Origin: Trema orientale
Taxonomy: Eukaryota > Streptophyta > Magnoliopsida > Rosales > Cannabaceae
NCBI GenBank assembly: GCA_002914845.1
Contig: JXTC01000620.1
Span: forward strand, 1 to 64,000
DNA: 64,000 nt
Reading direction: 5' to 3'
How positions within the stretch are numbered: position 1 is the stretch's first letter; each line of letters opens with the position of its first letter. The notes beneath the pieces are model-generated. The model saw only the letters and a program-made list of their open reading frames with translations, searched no databases and was not told where the DNA came from. Shown here one piece after another: positions 25,641 to 36,738 of the stretch. A program made the position numbers and the translations under genes.

Positions 25641-27161
25641 ACTAATTGAACCGAGACTTTCTCAATTAATAAATATCAATCAAAATATCTCATATTTTTC
25701 ACATTTATTAATTAACGTTTTATTTGGTCAAGATATAATTAACACATTTAATTATACCCTTATGAGTGTGACCTACCGTTTTAGATTCCATGAAAATATA
25801 TCTTGAAATCCTATCTCAAAGAAGTCAATCTTGTTATTGATTTAAAACGGACACCCTCCGTAGGGAGGACGAAATCTAAGCGTCACGATGCGCCTCTTAA
25901 ATCTCACGGTGTTGTACTAATGGTAGAGACCAAAAATTATATTGTCATATTACCTGCTCCCACTCATTATTTTAAATATATATATTGTTATTATTAAATC
26001 TAACAACTTAGATTTATTAAATCCTAGAAAATCTAAACAATTTAATTTCTAGGATATTATAAAATCAAATCTTATTTTAATAAATTATCAGATTTTCTAA
26101 AATCTTAATTTTGTTATTAAATGACTATGCTACCCTATATAAACTATTTTATAAAAAAAATAGCATAGTTATTAAAAAAATGTGATATTACCAAGTTCTA
26201 ACTAATTTAAAACTAGTTCATATTATGTATTCAAGATTATACAAATTAAAAAAAAATGCTAAATCTTAAATAAAATTCATCTAATTAATTTCTCAATGTG
26301 CATAATAAAAAACTTTTATTCTATAAAAATAATTTTATGAATAAAAATATATGCACATGTATGCATGGTATCAAAATATTGAGTCGGCATTTTTTCTATT
26401 CTAGATGACATGTTATATGTATGATTATAACATATAATTATCAACCATAAAAAAATAAGATCTAGGCCGGGTTGCATTGGATATTGGGCCCGTTTGGGAT
26501 AACTTTTACTTCCTGAAGTAAAAGCTCCAGAAGATCTTCCTGTAAAAGCTAGTGGGTCCATGCTTCATTAAAAAGATCTTCTAATTAAAAAAAAATCTTC
26601 TGACAATTCATCCAAACACCCCCAAAAGTAACTTTTGGGCTCCAAAAGATCTTTGGAAGCTATGCCAAACAGGCCCATTATATAACCAGGAAAAAAATAT
26701 ATATATATACTACCAAATAAAAAAAAAAATTAAGAAAAACCTAGAACTAGACTACAATAGATCTAGTCCTTGAAAGTTTCTTCATCTGGTAGGGTTGGCC
26801 GCCATATAGTAGAAACCCTGTTACTGTAGGGTTGGCACACGGGCTGTGGGCCTGGGTGATGATTCTAGATTTCTTAGTTCTACTCCTTCGATCTACATCA
26901 AAAGATTATTACATATGTAAATCCTATACCCTTTCTAGGAGGGTTTACATTGATTTTGATCTAATCAAAAATAAATAAATAAAGAACCAATGCAACCATA
27001 TAATTAACGATCTATTTCTCTGAAACCATACATCCATCTCATGTAACAAAAATCATCACACATCAATATGCAAAAAATGCCTACTCATATGACATACATA
27101 TAAGAACATGATTACAATAATCATGTTTATTAAAACAACAAAATCCTCATAAAATAACCAT
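25640..27161 (-). other. Untranslated leader of the copia element
   Basis: About 1.5 kb separates gag from the primer site, without coding signal. It holds a small MITE (26486-26676) and a short TA microsatellite at about 26698-26709. Confidence 0.6.
26486..26676. mobile_element. MITE nested in the copia leader
   Basis: The ends are GGGCCCGTTTGGG and, in reverse complement of the right end, GGGCCTGTTTGGC, which match at 11 of 13 positions. The inside is rich in AAAAGATCTTC words that are themselves inverted. ATT flanks both ends and may be a 3-bp target duplication. The superfamily is not certain. Confidence 0.65.
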
Positions 27162-27174
27162 GGCTCTAGTACCA
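27162..27174 (-). promoter_or_regulatory. Primer-binding site of the copia element
   Basis: On the minus strand TGGTACTAGAGCC stands two bases after the LTR end. It resembles TGGTATCAGAGC, the complement of the 3' end of plant initiator methionine tRNA that primes copia elements. Two positions (TC to CT) differ. Confidence 0.8.
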
Positions 27175-28551
27175 TTTGTAGGAAACCATCATGTGGTGCA
27201 GCAGAAGGTAGTGTGTGTAACAATCAAAATTTTTACACACAAAAGAGAGTTTAGGATCAATATAGCTTTGTTGCTTTAATACATAGAATAAAATCAGGTT
27301 TTAGAGAAAAGTAAGAACACTCTAATCTTTCTTTTGACTGATGAAGTGGTTGATTATTACCACAGCTATGAGACCACGATCTTCCTCACCAAGCCTCCAC
27401 ACCAAAGAACTAGAGAGTGGGCTCTTAATAATCACAATCTTATTATTTTTAGCACACTTTTTGGAATTTTTGCTATATGTTTCTACACATGAGATAGCAA
27501 GAAGATAGAGAAGAGAGAAGAAAGACACGTTAAAATTTTTTTTTTAAAGAAAAGAGAGCAGCCCCCTATTTTTTACGTTCAAGACCTGTGTCTTTTTTAA
27601 AAAAATTTGGTCTGTTTCTGTTATTTTTAACGTGTAAACTAAAATTAGATTGCCTAATTTTCTTAAACTCTTTTACATGTATAAAACTATTTTTCAAATT
27701 GATAAATTGGTAAATTAATATAATATTAATGCCATATCACTTTAAATAGGAAAAACAATTTTATCCTATTAAAGATATTAACAAAACACGTACAGATGAG
27801 AGAGAAGATTTTTCTCTACTCTTTAACGTATAAAATTGTTTCCAATTAAATTTTAAACAATTTAAAATCATATAAAAGACAACATATTTCAATCAAATAG
27901 GAAAATAAAATCCCTTCCTCAATGATAGGGTTTACACATATAAGCCAAAAAATTTTAACGTGTAAAAAGTTTCCTATTAAAGTGAAATACCTCTCCATCC
28001 TATTTAAATCTATCTATTTTGTAACGCCCCCTTGCCTAACCCTATGACTACACAGGTCAAACTAGGGAGTGTTACTCTTTCTTAAACTATAACTTTAGTT
28101 TTTGCAAAAAGTGGGCCGAATTTAAACTTTTCAAGTTTTTAAAACGTAAGAAACTGCGTGGCATTACTTCCTGAAAGTTTCTTTACAAACGTACAACCAA
28201 AAAGTATCAGTTTATCTTGCCATCCACAGTAATATTTACATCACACCAAAATATCGAAATACAAATAAAACAACGCCCACAAGTCAAGCTCGTCTACATT
28301 TGTATGATCATGGCGGCAAGAAAGCGTGCTAGCCAACCAGCAGCTCTACACATCAAAAACCTCCTCACCAGCATCACAGGAACTACATGAGCTAATGCTC
28401 AGTAAGTAAAGATTATGCATGCTCATGAACGTGTTTCATGCATAAACTTTATTGAAATTCCCATTGTACTCTTTCTTTCCTAACTTTTTATTTTGATGCA
28501 CTTTTCTTAGAAAACATATCTTTACAGGGCCCTTGAGTATGTTACAAAGTC

Positions 28552-28750
28552 GCAGCAGTCGGTAGGCCGTGCCCACATGTGCAGGAAGGAAACACATGGC
28601 CAATGTGAACCATACCTACCCAACGCAGACTGACTAAGTAATGCACCAATCTCATAGTACAATGCTCAGTCCCGGCAGTCGGTAAGCCGTGCCCACCTAT
28701 GCGGGAAGGATGCCTGTGCAAACCATACTTACCCAATGCAGACAGACTAA
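28552..28750. repeat. Tandem pair of about 121 bp
   Basis: CAGTCGGTAGGCCGTGCCCAC near 28556 returns as CAGTCGGTAAGCCGTGCCCAC near 28676. Both are followed by a GGAAGGA element, AACCATAC(C/T)TACCCAA and GCAGAC(T/A)GACTAA. It lies inside the nested solo LTR. Confidence 0.8.
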
Positions 28751-28985
28751 ACACTATACTTAAAACATATCTCATAAAATCAGTACCATGGTACTACTTT
28801 AAATCCAATGCATGAAAAACTTCATTTCTTTGAAAATCATGCTTAAATGATAATGTCATGCTTATATCTTTCATGAACAAAACAATAACCCTATAATAAC
28901 ATATACTTGAAATAATACACATAAGCATGTAGGAAAATATATTGTATCTACTACTGTTCTTGTGATGCAGTTTAAAATAAATCTT

Positions 28986-29972
28986 NNNNNNNNNNNNNNN
29001 NNNNNNNNNNNNNNNNNNNNNNNNNNNNNNNNNNNNNNNNNNNNNNNNNNNNNNNNNNNNNNNNNNNNNNNNNNNNNNNNNNNNNNNNNNNNNNNNNNNN
29101 NNNNNNNNNNNNNNNNNNNNNNNNNNNNNNNNNNNNNNNNNNNNNNNNNNNNNNNNNNNNNNNNNNNNNNNNNNNNNNNNNNNNNNNNNNNNNNNNNNNN
29201 NNNNNNNNNNNNNNNNNNNNNNNNNNNNNNNNNNNNNNNNNNNNNNNNNNNNNNNNNNNNNNNNNNNNNNNNNNNNNNNNNNNNNNNNNNNNNNNNNNNN
29301 NNNNNNNNNNNNNNNNNNNNNNNNNNNNNNNNNNNNNNNNNNNNNNNNNNNNNNNNNNNNNNNNNNNNNNNNNNNNNNNNNNNNNNNNNNNNNNNNNNNN
29401 NNNNNNNNNNNNNNNNNNNNNNNNNNNNNNNNNNNNNNNNNNNNNNNNNNNNNNNNNNNNNNNNNNNNNNNNNNNNNNNNNNNNNNNNNNNNNNNNNNNN
29501 NNNNNNNNNNNNNNNNNNNNNNNNNNNNNNNNNNNNNNNNNNNNNNNNNNNNNNNNNNNNNNNNNNNNNNNNNNNNNNNNNNNNNNNNNNNNNNNNNNNN
29601 NNNNNNNNNNNNNNNNNNNNNNNNNNNNNNNNNNNNNNNNNNNNNNNNNNNNNNNNNNNNNNNNNNNNNNNNNNNNNNNNNNNNNNNNNNNNNNNNNNNN
29701 NNNNNNNNNNNNNNNNNNNNNNNNNNNNNNNNNNNNNNNNNNNNNNNNNNNNNNNNNNNNNNNNNNNNNNNNNNNNNNNNNNNNNNNNNNNNNNNNNNNN
29801 NNNNNNNNNNNNNNNNNNNNNNNNNNNNNNNNNNNNNNNNNNNNNNNNNNNNNNNNNNNNNNNNNNNNNNNNNNNNNNNNNNNNNNNNNNNNNNNNNNNN
29901 NNNNNNNNNNNNNNNNNNNNNNNNNNNNNNNNNNNNNNNNNNNNNNNNNNNNNNNNNNNNNNNNNNNNNNNN
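28986..29972. other. Assembly gap (987 N)
   Basis: This is an uninterrupted run of N. Any reading frame across it is meaningless. The true length of missing sequence may differ from the N count. Confidence 0.99.
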
Positions 29973-30618
29973 CTCCGAAAAACGTGAAAAATGTATTTTA
30001 CCGAAAAACTACTATTTGACCATGTTATCAACAAACTTGATCTTAATGCATGTGCATATAGTATTACTATTCATAATTGTATTTTTTTGTTCCTTTCATA
30101 CACCAAGCTCTCTTCTTGAGGGTACTGAGCCTTTACACTGCATGGGAACACTTTGACAAACATTAGCACAATAATACAGATCAAAAGTATTCAAAAATCA
30201 AAATGAGTAATTTACCATAATAATGATACTGGTTGCTTGATATGTCTATTATGCAATATGAACATGTTTATTATTGGCTTATTATGCATGTGAGAATCTT
30301 GGGCATTACATATTTAATTACATAATTAATTCCATATATTTTTTTTAATTTGGAAATAAAACAAAGCAACCTTTTTTAAAAAAGGTGGAAGTTTACATGT
30401 TAATGAAAAAACAATTCCTTAATTTGCTTCACCCATTTAACATGTAAATCTTGTCCATAAGACAAGCTAGAATTTCAAAAATTTCCTTTATTTATTTTAT
30501 CCAAATATTCAAATAATCAAATTATGAAATAATGAAATTAATTTATTTGGTAAATCATAATTCCCCAAATAGAGATAACAAAAATAATCATATTATTATT
30601 ATTTTTTTAAATACTTAT

Positions 30619-30656
30619 GCGTGTAACACAGAGATAAATATCTCTGTGTTACACGC
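30619..30656. repeat. Perfect 18-bp hairpin in the 5' LTR
   Basis: GCGTGTAACACAGAGATA and TATCTCTGTGTTACACGC are perfect complements with a 2-base spacer. The matching site in the other LTR is at 20208-20237. Confidence 0.92.
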
Positions 30657-31899
30657 CCAATACAATGTGGTTGGACACAATGTTTGTTACTTTTTAAATA
30701 ATCCTATTATTTAAAAAAAAATAATAAAAAAATTAAATAGATAAAAATAATAACAATTATTATTTATTGTAATGTGACACATAAACAATTAAATGTGTAA
30801 CATTAACTTTAGTATGACATAATTAATTAGAATTCAATAATTCTAAATTTGTTATTAATACAAGAAAGTGACTATATAACATGTTCAATACAGTATTAAT
30901 AGAGATGGTTCGGGGAGCTATGGACTTGTAATTTTAAGCTCCAATAAATTTGATAATTAACTAAACTGTTTAATTAAATTATCGAATTTATTAGTTTCAG
31001 TGTTACTCCACTAAAAAACTGGAACTGCACTCTTAAAAGTTATAGTATACATTACTTAAAGCAATCATAAATTTTATCCATTGATTTAATCATTACATAC
31101 AGAACGTTTCTCCATAAATGATTCGTAAATAGAGTTAGGCTTGTAATCTGTTATCATCTCTAATTACTTCTTTATCCTTGAGTTCCCATGATTTTCTAAT
31201 GAACAACAAATTCATGATCAAATCATAAATTGAGCGCTCTATCGTTCAAGTACCAAATCATTAGTCAAAGAAATCATTTTTTTAACTTCCGTTAGGAAGA
31301 AATGGATTCCATATTGTTAATTAATATTCCTAGCTATCTATATTATCATGTCTCCAACATACAAGGATTTGGTCCAGTATAAATACAGATGTTACCGAAT
31401 ACATCAAGAGACATAAAAACGTAAATAGGAGTCTATTAATTATTCAGGATTAAGATCATTCCGTATATGATCATCAGTTGATAAATTTGAATATTCTGTT
31501 CTGTAACGGATATTATCATATATTCAAATTTATCTGGTCCAGTCCTATATAATCTCATTATATAAAGTACCTCCATTTATTATCATTACATAAACAGTCC
31601 AGATAAGACTGTTCCATTTTTAATGGTGATGGACCGTACTAGTAATTTTTAAATTAAAGATCCCAACTTTAATAATTGATCACGGACTAGTTTAGATTAT
31701 ATCCTTTAAACTTAATCCTCTTGTATATACAACTTTTATACATACTAAGTTTAAGGTTACATTTATACTCAAGGAATTTTCAAGATATTTATATATATTA
31801 TCATAAATAATATATGCAAGCAAATAGAACAAAATCAATTATATTTATTTAATAGCAAATCATTGTTTACATTTTGCTCTTAGGGCAAAAATACTAACA

Positions 31900-32656
31900 A
31901 TCTCCCACTTGCCCTAAAACAAATGAGACATATCACTTAATCCCATCTCTTCTATGTGACTCTCAAAAGTCTTAGCAGGCAACGTCTTGGTGAACAGGTC
32001 AGCAAGGTTGTTTTCTGATGCTGTCTTCATAACCGATACATCTTGCTTCTTCACGAAGTCTCTAATCACGTGAAACTTGCGATGTATATGCTTGGATCTC
32101 TTATGGCTTCTTGGTTCTTTTGAATTTACTACTGCACCACTGTTATCATAGAACAATGTGAGCGGTTTATCCATATTTGGAACTACTTCCAAATCACTCA
32201 AGAACTTATGGAGCCAAACTGCTTCCTTCGTTGCTTCTGAAGCAGCTATATATTCAGCTTCCATAGTTGAATCAGCAATACAATCTTGTTTTATGCTTCT
32301 CCAAACTATGGCTCTACCACCAAGAGTAAAAACTGACCCAGATGTAGATTTCTTACTGTCTATATAAGACTGGAAATTAGAATCAGTATATCTAATAGGA
32401 ATCAATTCCCTACTGGAGTATACTAGCATGTAATTTCTCGTCCTCCGAAGGTACTTTAGAATGTGTTTCATAGTTATCCAGTGATCTAATCTTGGGTTAG
32501 ACTGAAACCGACTAACTATTCCTATGGAGTAGCAGATGTCAGGCCTAGTGCATAGCATTGCATACATAAGGCTTCCAACTGCTAACGCGTAAGGAATCCA
32601 TCCCATGTTTTCTTCCTCTTGAGCTGTCTTAGGACACTACTCCTTAGAAAGATGAA
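31900..32656 (-). pseudogene. Truncated second copia internal end (RNase H part of pol)
   Basis: Starting at the polypurine tract next to the LTR, the frame 32606-31914 encodes the last 230 residues of copia pol without a stop: MYAMLCTRPDICYS, MEAEYIAASEATKEAVWLHK, then a C-terminal tail ending DMSHLF. The copy is cut off at about 32656, where the match to 21482-22230 stops and a foldback element begins. It is the remainder of a second element that shared the LTR at 27177-31899. Confidence 0.9.
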
Positions 32657-33335
32657 GAAGAATCCTGAATTTTTGATTATTTGTAATGTATCCCCTGAAC
32701 TTTTTTTTTGGGCAATTAGAATCCTGAATTTAGGATTTTTGGCATGATTAGCCCCTGAATTTTTCATTGATTTACAGTATATCTCCTAAACTCATTATGT
32801 GCAAGTTTTTTAAATATGTGCTAGTTATGTGCAAGTTTTTTAAGGGCATAATGGTTATCTCACTTGGTTTGGACACAAAAATAACAAATGGGAGTTTGGA
32901 GGAGAAAAAATAGTTTTAAAATTCAAAATTTTAAACAATTAAAGAATAAATAAAATAACTCTAAATTATACTGACATACTCAATTTAATAATGCTAAACT
33001 TCAAAAATAAATCTATTAACGGAAATTGATACTTTGCAACGGTTTTATAAATTTAGGGTCATAATTGCCAAAAACAAAAGTCCAAGGGATATATTGCAAA
33101 TTAACAAAAAATTCAGGGGTTAATCATGCCAAAAACCCTAAATTCAGGGTCCTTATTGCCAAAAAAAGTTCAGGAGATACATTGCAAATCAACGAAAAAT
33201 TTAGGAGCTAATCATGCCAAAAATCCTAAATTCAGAGTCTTAATTGCCAAAAAAAAAAGTTCAGGGGATACATTGTAAATCATCGAAAAATTTAAGAGTT
33301 AATCATGCCAAAAACCCTTAAATTTATAAACGATT
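32657..33335. mobile_element. Foldback element with tandemly repeated arm
   Basis: The left arm (32657-32800) contains GTATCCCCTGAAC, GGCAATTAGAATCCTGAATT and GGCATGATTAGCCCCTGAAT. The right side (33045-33320) has the reverse complement of the same words in about three tandem copies of roughly 90 bp (GGGTTAATCATGCCAAAAACCC, TTCAGGGGATACATTG). The centre is plain AT-rich sequence. This is typical of non-autonomous foldback elements. The exact ends are uncertain. Confidence 0.65.
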
Positions 33336-33394
33336 CTACTACTATTAAAAAGATATCTACCAAACTTAAAAACTCAATTTACAAAATATATTAA

Positions 33395-33520
33395 TTTTTT
33401 GTCGTATAAACTTGATCAATGGGTTCCCTTGTCTAACTCCCCAAGAACATGAAAAGTATCTCTTTGGAGAAACATCAATAAGAATAGAAATGCGAGTAGA
33501 TCTAAAAATAGAATAGTCAT
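33395..33520 (-). pseudogene. LINE reverse transcriptase fragment, inverted
   Basis: On the minus strand this short piece encodes RISILIDVSPKRYFSCSWG and, running on, GVRQGNPL. This is the L1-type RT block that normally reads GVRQGDPLSP. It is oriented opposite to the longer LINE remnant that starts at about 33700. In an intact element this block lies just before the AEDF-SRYL segment with which that remnant begins. Confidence 0.75.
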
Positions 33521-33689
33521 TTTTTATTTATTTTATAGATGAATGTCTATTCGTAAGTTAGGAAGTTTTAGTTTCCGTTTTTGCCACTTTTTTTTTCTTA
33601 TTGTTCTGGTATAATTTTTTTAGTTATACCACATGATTTTGATTTTTGGTAAATATCTTTTGAATCATGGTACACTTTTTTTATAAAAT

Positions 33690-36023
33690 TGGTTCTTTTT
33701 TGTCTAGCTGAAGATTTCATGAGTAGATATTTGTGCCATCTCTTTCGTTTTGGAATCACTAACTCTATCTCTCCACTAAAGGGTAAAGATGCTTTAACCC
33801 ATTTTTTGTATATAGATGATGTTCTTATTTTCTGTAGAGCTTCTTCTAAGAATATGAGGGCAATTTAATCTGCGTTTGAGCTTTATGGAAGACTTTCGAG
33901 ACAACTGGTAAACTGGGATAAATCTCATGTTTATTTTGGTATGGGTGCCTCCTCTACCCGAATCAGAGATTGACTCTCTATTTGTGGTATGAAGAGAGGA
34001 AGAGATTCATTACAGTATCCGGGTGTTCCTCTGTTTATTAGTGCTCCGAGACAGCGTTAGTTGATTCCTTGGTTGGATAGGATTCTGGCTAGATTACAAT
34101 ATTAGATGGGTTTATCTCTCTCTCTGACTGGTCGGATTGCTCTGGTTGATTAAGTTATTTATGGTTTGCTTATTCATTCTTTTCAAATTTATAAATGGCT
34201 GACTTCTCTTTTGCAAAAATTGATTTCGGCAATTAGGAATTTAATTTGGTCGGGGTCGATTTTGCATAAGAAACCGATACAAATTTCTTGGAAGATTTGT
34301 TGTCGTCCTAAGATTAAGGGGGGTTTGGGCTTGAGGGATTTATCTACTCTTAATAAGGCCCTCTTGAAAAAATTTGCTTGGAGAATCTAGACTGTTGATT
34401 CAGATTTGTTTTCTTATCTCTGGTCTCGTTTCTTTATGAGGAATGGTGATGTTCTTAGGCGGAGAAAATCTTTGATTTGGCCAGGGCTTCGTTCTTTATG
34501 TATTGATTTATCTAGTGAGTCGCGATGGCTAGTTGTATGACATTCTAAGCTTAAGTTTTGGACAGACAACTGGTTGGGCTCTCTGTTAATTGATTTGGTT
34601 TCATCTGAATTAGATCTTGATCATCCTTTAGACAGTGTGGTTAGAGATTTTATCACTGCACAAGTTAGGTTCTTCCTTCAGGCTTTTCTAGTAAATTTTC
34701 TACTATTGCAGTTCTAGTTACGGAGACTCAGATGGTCCTGATGTTCGATTTTGGAGTGGTTCTCTTGATGGTACTATTTCTTGCTCAGAGGCATATTCTT
34801 CTCTTGCTGATCATTCTTCAGTTCTCCCATGGGGCCGTCAGATTCGGTCTTAGTTCATACCTCCTTCTCGGTCGACTTTATTTTGGTGAGTTCTTCATAC
34901 AAACTACCAACTGCTGAATCTTTGATGACTCGTGGATTTCAGCTTCCTTCATATTATTGTTTTTGTAGAGCTTCGACAAAAAATATGGTACATTTGTTTC
35001 TCACTTGCCCTTTTGCTCGGCAGCTTTGGTCAGCATTTTCGTCCATGTTTCGTCTTCCAATTAGGTTGGATGGTACTATTTTAGATTTTTGGACACTAGC
35101 ACAATGCTCTTCTTTGAGCCCTCAACTTAAATCGTTTTGGTAGGTTGGTTTTATTTCTGTTTTCTAGATCATTTGGTATCTTTGGAATTCGGCAGTTTTT
35201 GAGGATAAGAAGCCTACGTTTTCTCCTGTATTGGTTCTTTTATTGCAGTCAATTCGTGAGGTTAAATCTTTGATTTCTGGTACCATGTTCAACTCTGTGA
35301 CTGAATTGTTGATTTTTAGGCAACTTCAAGTCAAAGGTAGGCCAAGAAAGGTTCCTAACATTGTTGAGGTCATTTGGCGTCCTCCTCCTTATGGCTGGTT
35401 GAAAGTCAATACTGATAGTTTAGCTTTTGATGCACCAGGTATCTCAGGATGCTCTGGTATTTTTCGTACTCATAGAGGTTTTGTTTGTGGGTATTTTTTA
35501 ATTTCACTTGGTGTAGGATATGCTTTTGAGGCGGAGCTAGCTGCTGCGATTCATGTTATAGAGTTTGCTTGGAGATATGATTAGAAGCGTGTATGGCTTG
35601 AGAGTGATTCTGTTTATATTGTCTTGCTTTTGATGGCTAGATCTCTCAAAGTTCCTATTCATTAGCAGCTAGCTTGGACTAGGATTCTGAATTACATTGC
35701 CAATATGGAGTTTGTAGTTTCTCATATTTATCTGGAGGGTAATCGAGTTGCTGATCTTCTAGTTTCGAGAGCTCCGTCTATTATTTGTCCTACTTGGCGG
35801 TAGTCAACTCCTTCTTTTATTTTTTCTATAGTATACGAGGATTGTATTGTAAAACTAAGTCTTAGGTTTTGTTAATTTGTTTATTCGGTTTTGTTTATAC
35901 CTTGAGAGGTCAGGTTCATGCCCTCCTCTGACTAGATGTATTTCTTTTTCGTTCTCTTTTTATTAAATTTTCCATTGCTCTATCGAGGTTTATGGGTAAA
36001 AAAAAAAATAAAAAAATAAAAAA
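33690..36023 (+). pseudogene. LINE (L1-type) remnant: RT end, zinc-binding and RNase H domains, poly(A)
   Basis: From about 33702 the plus strand reads LAEDFMSRYL, then the RT active-site block FLYIDDVLIF. Next comes a thumb segment (LIWSGSILHKKPIQISWKICC, GGLGLRDLSTLNKALLKKFAWRI), then the RVT zinc-binding region near 34910-35030 (FLTCPFARQLW). An RNase H domain follows at 35380-35790 (WLKVNTD, EAELAAAIHV, LESDS). Many in-frame stops break it. An A-rich tail at 35998-36023 marks the 3' end. Such elements copy their own mRNA at the target site; this one is 5'-truncated and dead. Confidence 0.88.
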
Positions 36024-36109
36024 TGACTAAGCTACATATATTAGTAAATAGGGTCATAAACTAATACCAATTTAAAAAAATAGGCATACACCCAGAAAAA
36101 AAATCCTAA

Positions 36110-36510
36110 TATTTCAGGTAATAAAGGGATATTATCATTTTTATACTTGTATTTTGATATTTTGTTCAAATTATATCTTGTATTTTGGTTATTATCAATA
36201 TTGACGTTTAAATTTGAAATCTATTACATACTTATACCCTGACATCAATTCAGAGTAGTTAATTTACCAAGATGTCATTTAAAAAATTGGAAATAAACCA
36301 TATAAAAACTAATCTGAGAATAAGTTTATTAAATCATGTTAGTAAATTAATTCTAAAATTAGTGACAGAGTATAAATCTGTAACAAATATTAAATCTAAA
36401 GGTCATGGTCAATATTAATAATAATCAAAATAAAAAATATAAATCGAATAAAGTGTCAAAATATAAAATATAAAAAAGAATAAATAATACTATCCTAGAT
36501 AATAAATAAA
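36110..36510. mobile_element. Long-TIR foldback MITE, copy 1
   Basis: The left arm begins near GGGATATTATCATTTTTATAC. Its words (TTGATATTTTGTTCAAATTA, GGTTATTATCAATATTGAC, TTTGAAATCTATTAC) return in reverse complement in the right arm up to ATAATACTATCC near 36500. A second member of the family lies at 58480-58910 with the same order of words. Both stand next to housekeeping genes. Confidence 0.75.
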
Positions 36511-36738
36511 TAATTCTACTCTTGGGAAAAAAAAAAGAAAAAAGAAAAGAAAAAGAAAAAGGGCAAAAAGGAAATCGTGAGCTACCCTCTCCATCAGCTG
36601 TCTTGCATTCTTTCTTGAGAGAAAAGAAAGAGCGAGTCTGGCCCTCTATTTGAAGCTCCCTACACTAAACCTCGGTTCCGCATCTCAACAACTCAAAGAG
36701 ACTTAGAAATTTGAGGGTTTCGAAGGAGAAGAAGAAAG
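36511..36738 (+). promoter_or_regulatory. Promoter-proximal region and 5' UTR of PAG1
   Basis: An A-rich tract (about 36528-36572) is followed by less AT-rich sequence with CT-rich stretches leading to the start codon. The context GAAAGATGAGC is acceptable for plant initiation. No TATA box is evident, as is common for broadly expressed genes. Confidence 0.45.

Larger units (their letters stand above)
28020..30310. mobile_element. Solo LTR nested in the copia LTR, target duplication TATTT
   Basis: It starts TGTAACGCCCC and ends GGGCATTACA, giving inverted ends TGTAACGCCC and TGTAATGCCC. TATTT stands at 28015-28019 and again at 30311-30315. The uninterrupted LTR at about 19895-19910 has TATTT only once, an empty-site control in the same window. 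A 987-base gap covers the middle, so an internal coding region cannot be fully excluded, but a total near 2.3 kb fits a solo LTR like the one at 14598-17145. Confidence 0.88.
27177..31899 (-). repeat. 5' LTR of the copia element, split by a nested solo LTR
   Basis: LTR sequence occupies 27177-28019 and 30316-31899. Together this is about 2.43 kb, close to the 2341 bp of the other LTR. The interruption is the TG...CA element at 28020-30310 with its target duplication. Confidence 0.9.
19141..32656 (-). mobile_element. Rearranged Ty1/copia retrotransposon (LTR-internal-LTR-partial internal)
   Basis: In minus-strand order there is a truncated internal end (32656-31900), an LTR (31899-27177, split by a 2.3-kb insertion), a complete-length internal region (27176-21482) and a second LTR (21481-19141). 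The domain order gag-protease-integrase-RT-RNase H defines Ty1/copia. The polypurine tract (GGGCAAGTGGGAGAT) abuts both LTRs at 21482 and 31900. The tRNA-primer site lies at 27162-27174. Coding regions carry stops and frameshifts, so it is defective. Confidence 0.92.

Noticed and set aside
28871-30034. Long open frames on both strands across the N run
   Set aside because: They consist of unknown bases and carry no information.
34829-35584. Two plus-strand open frames that could be separate small genes
   Set aside because: They are parts of one LINE (zinc-binding and RNase H domains) separated by stops.
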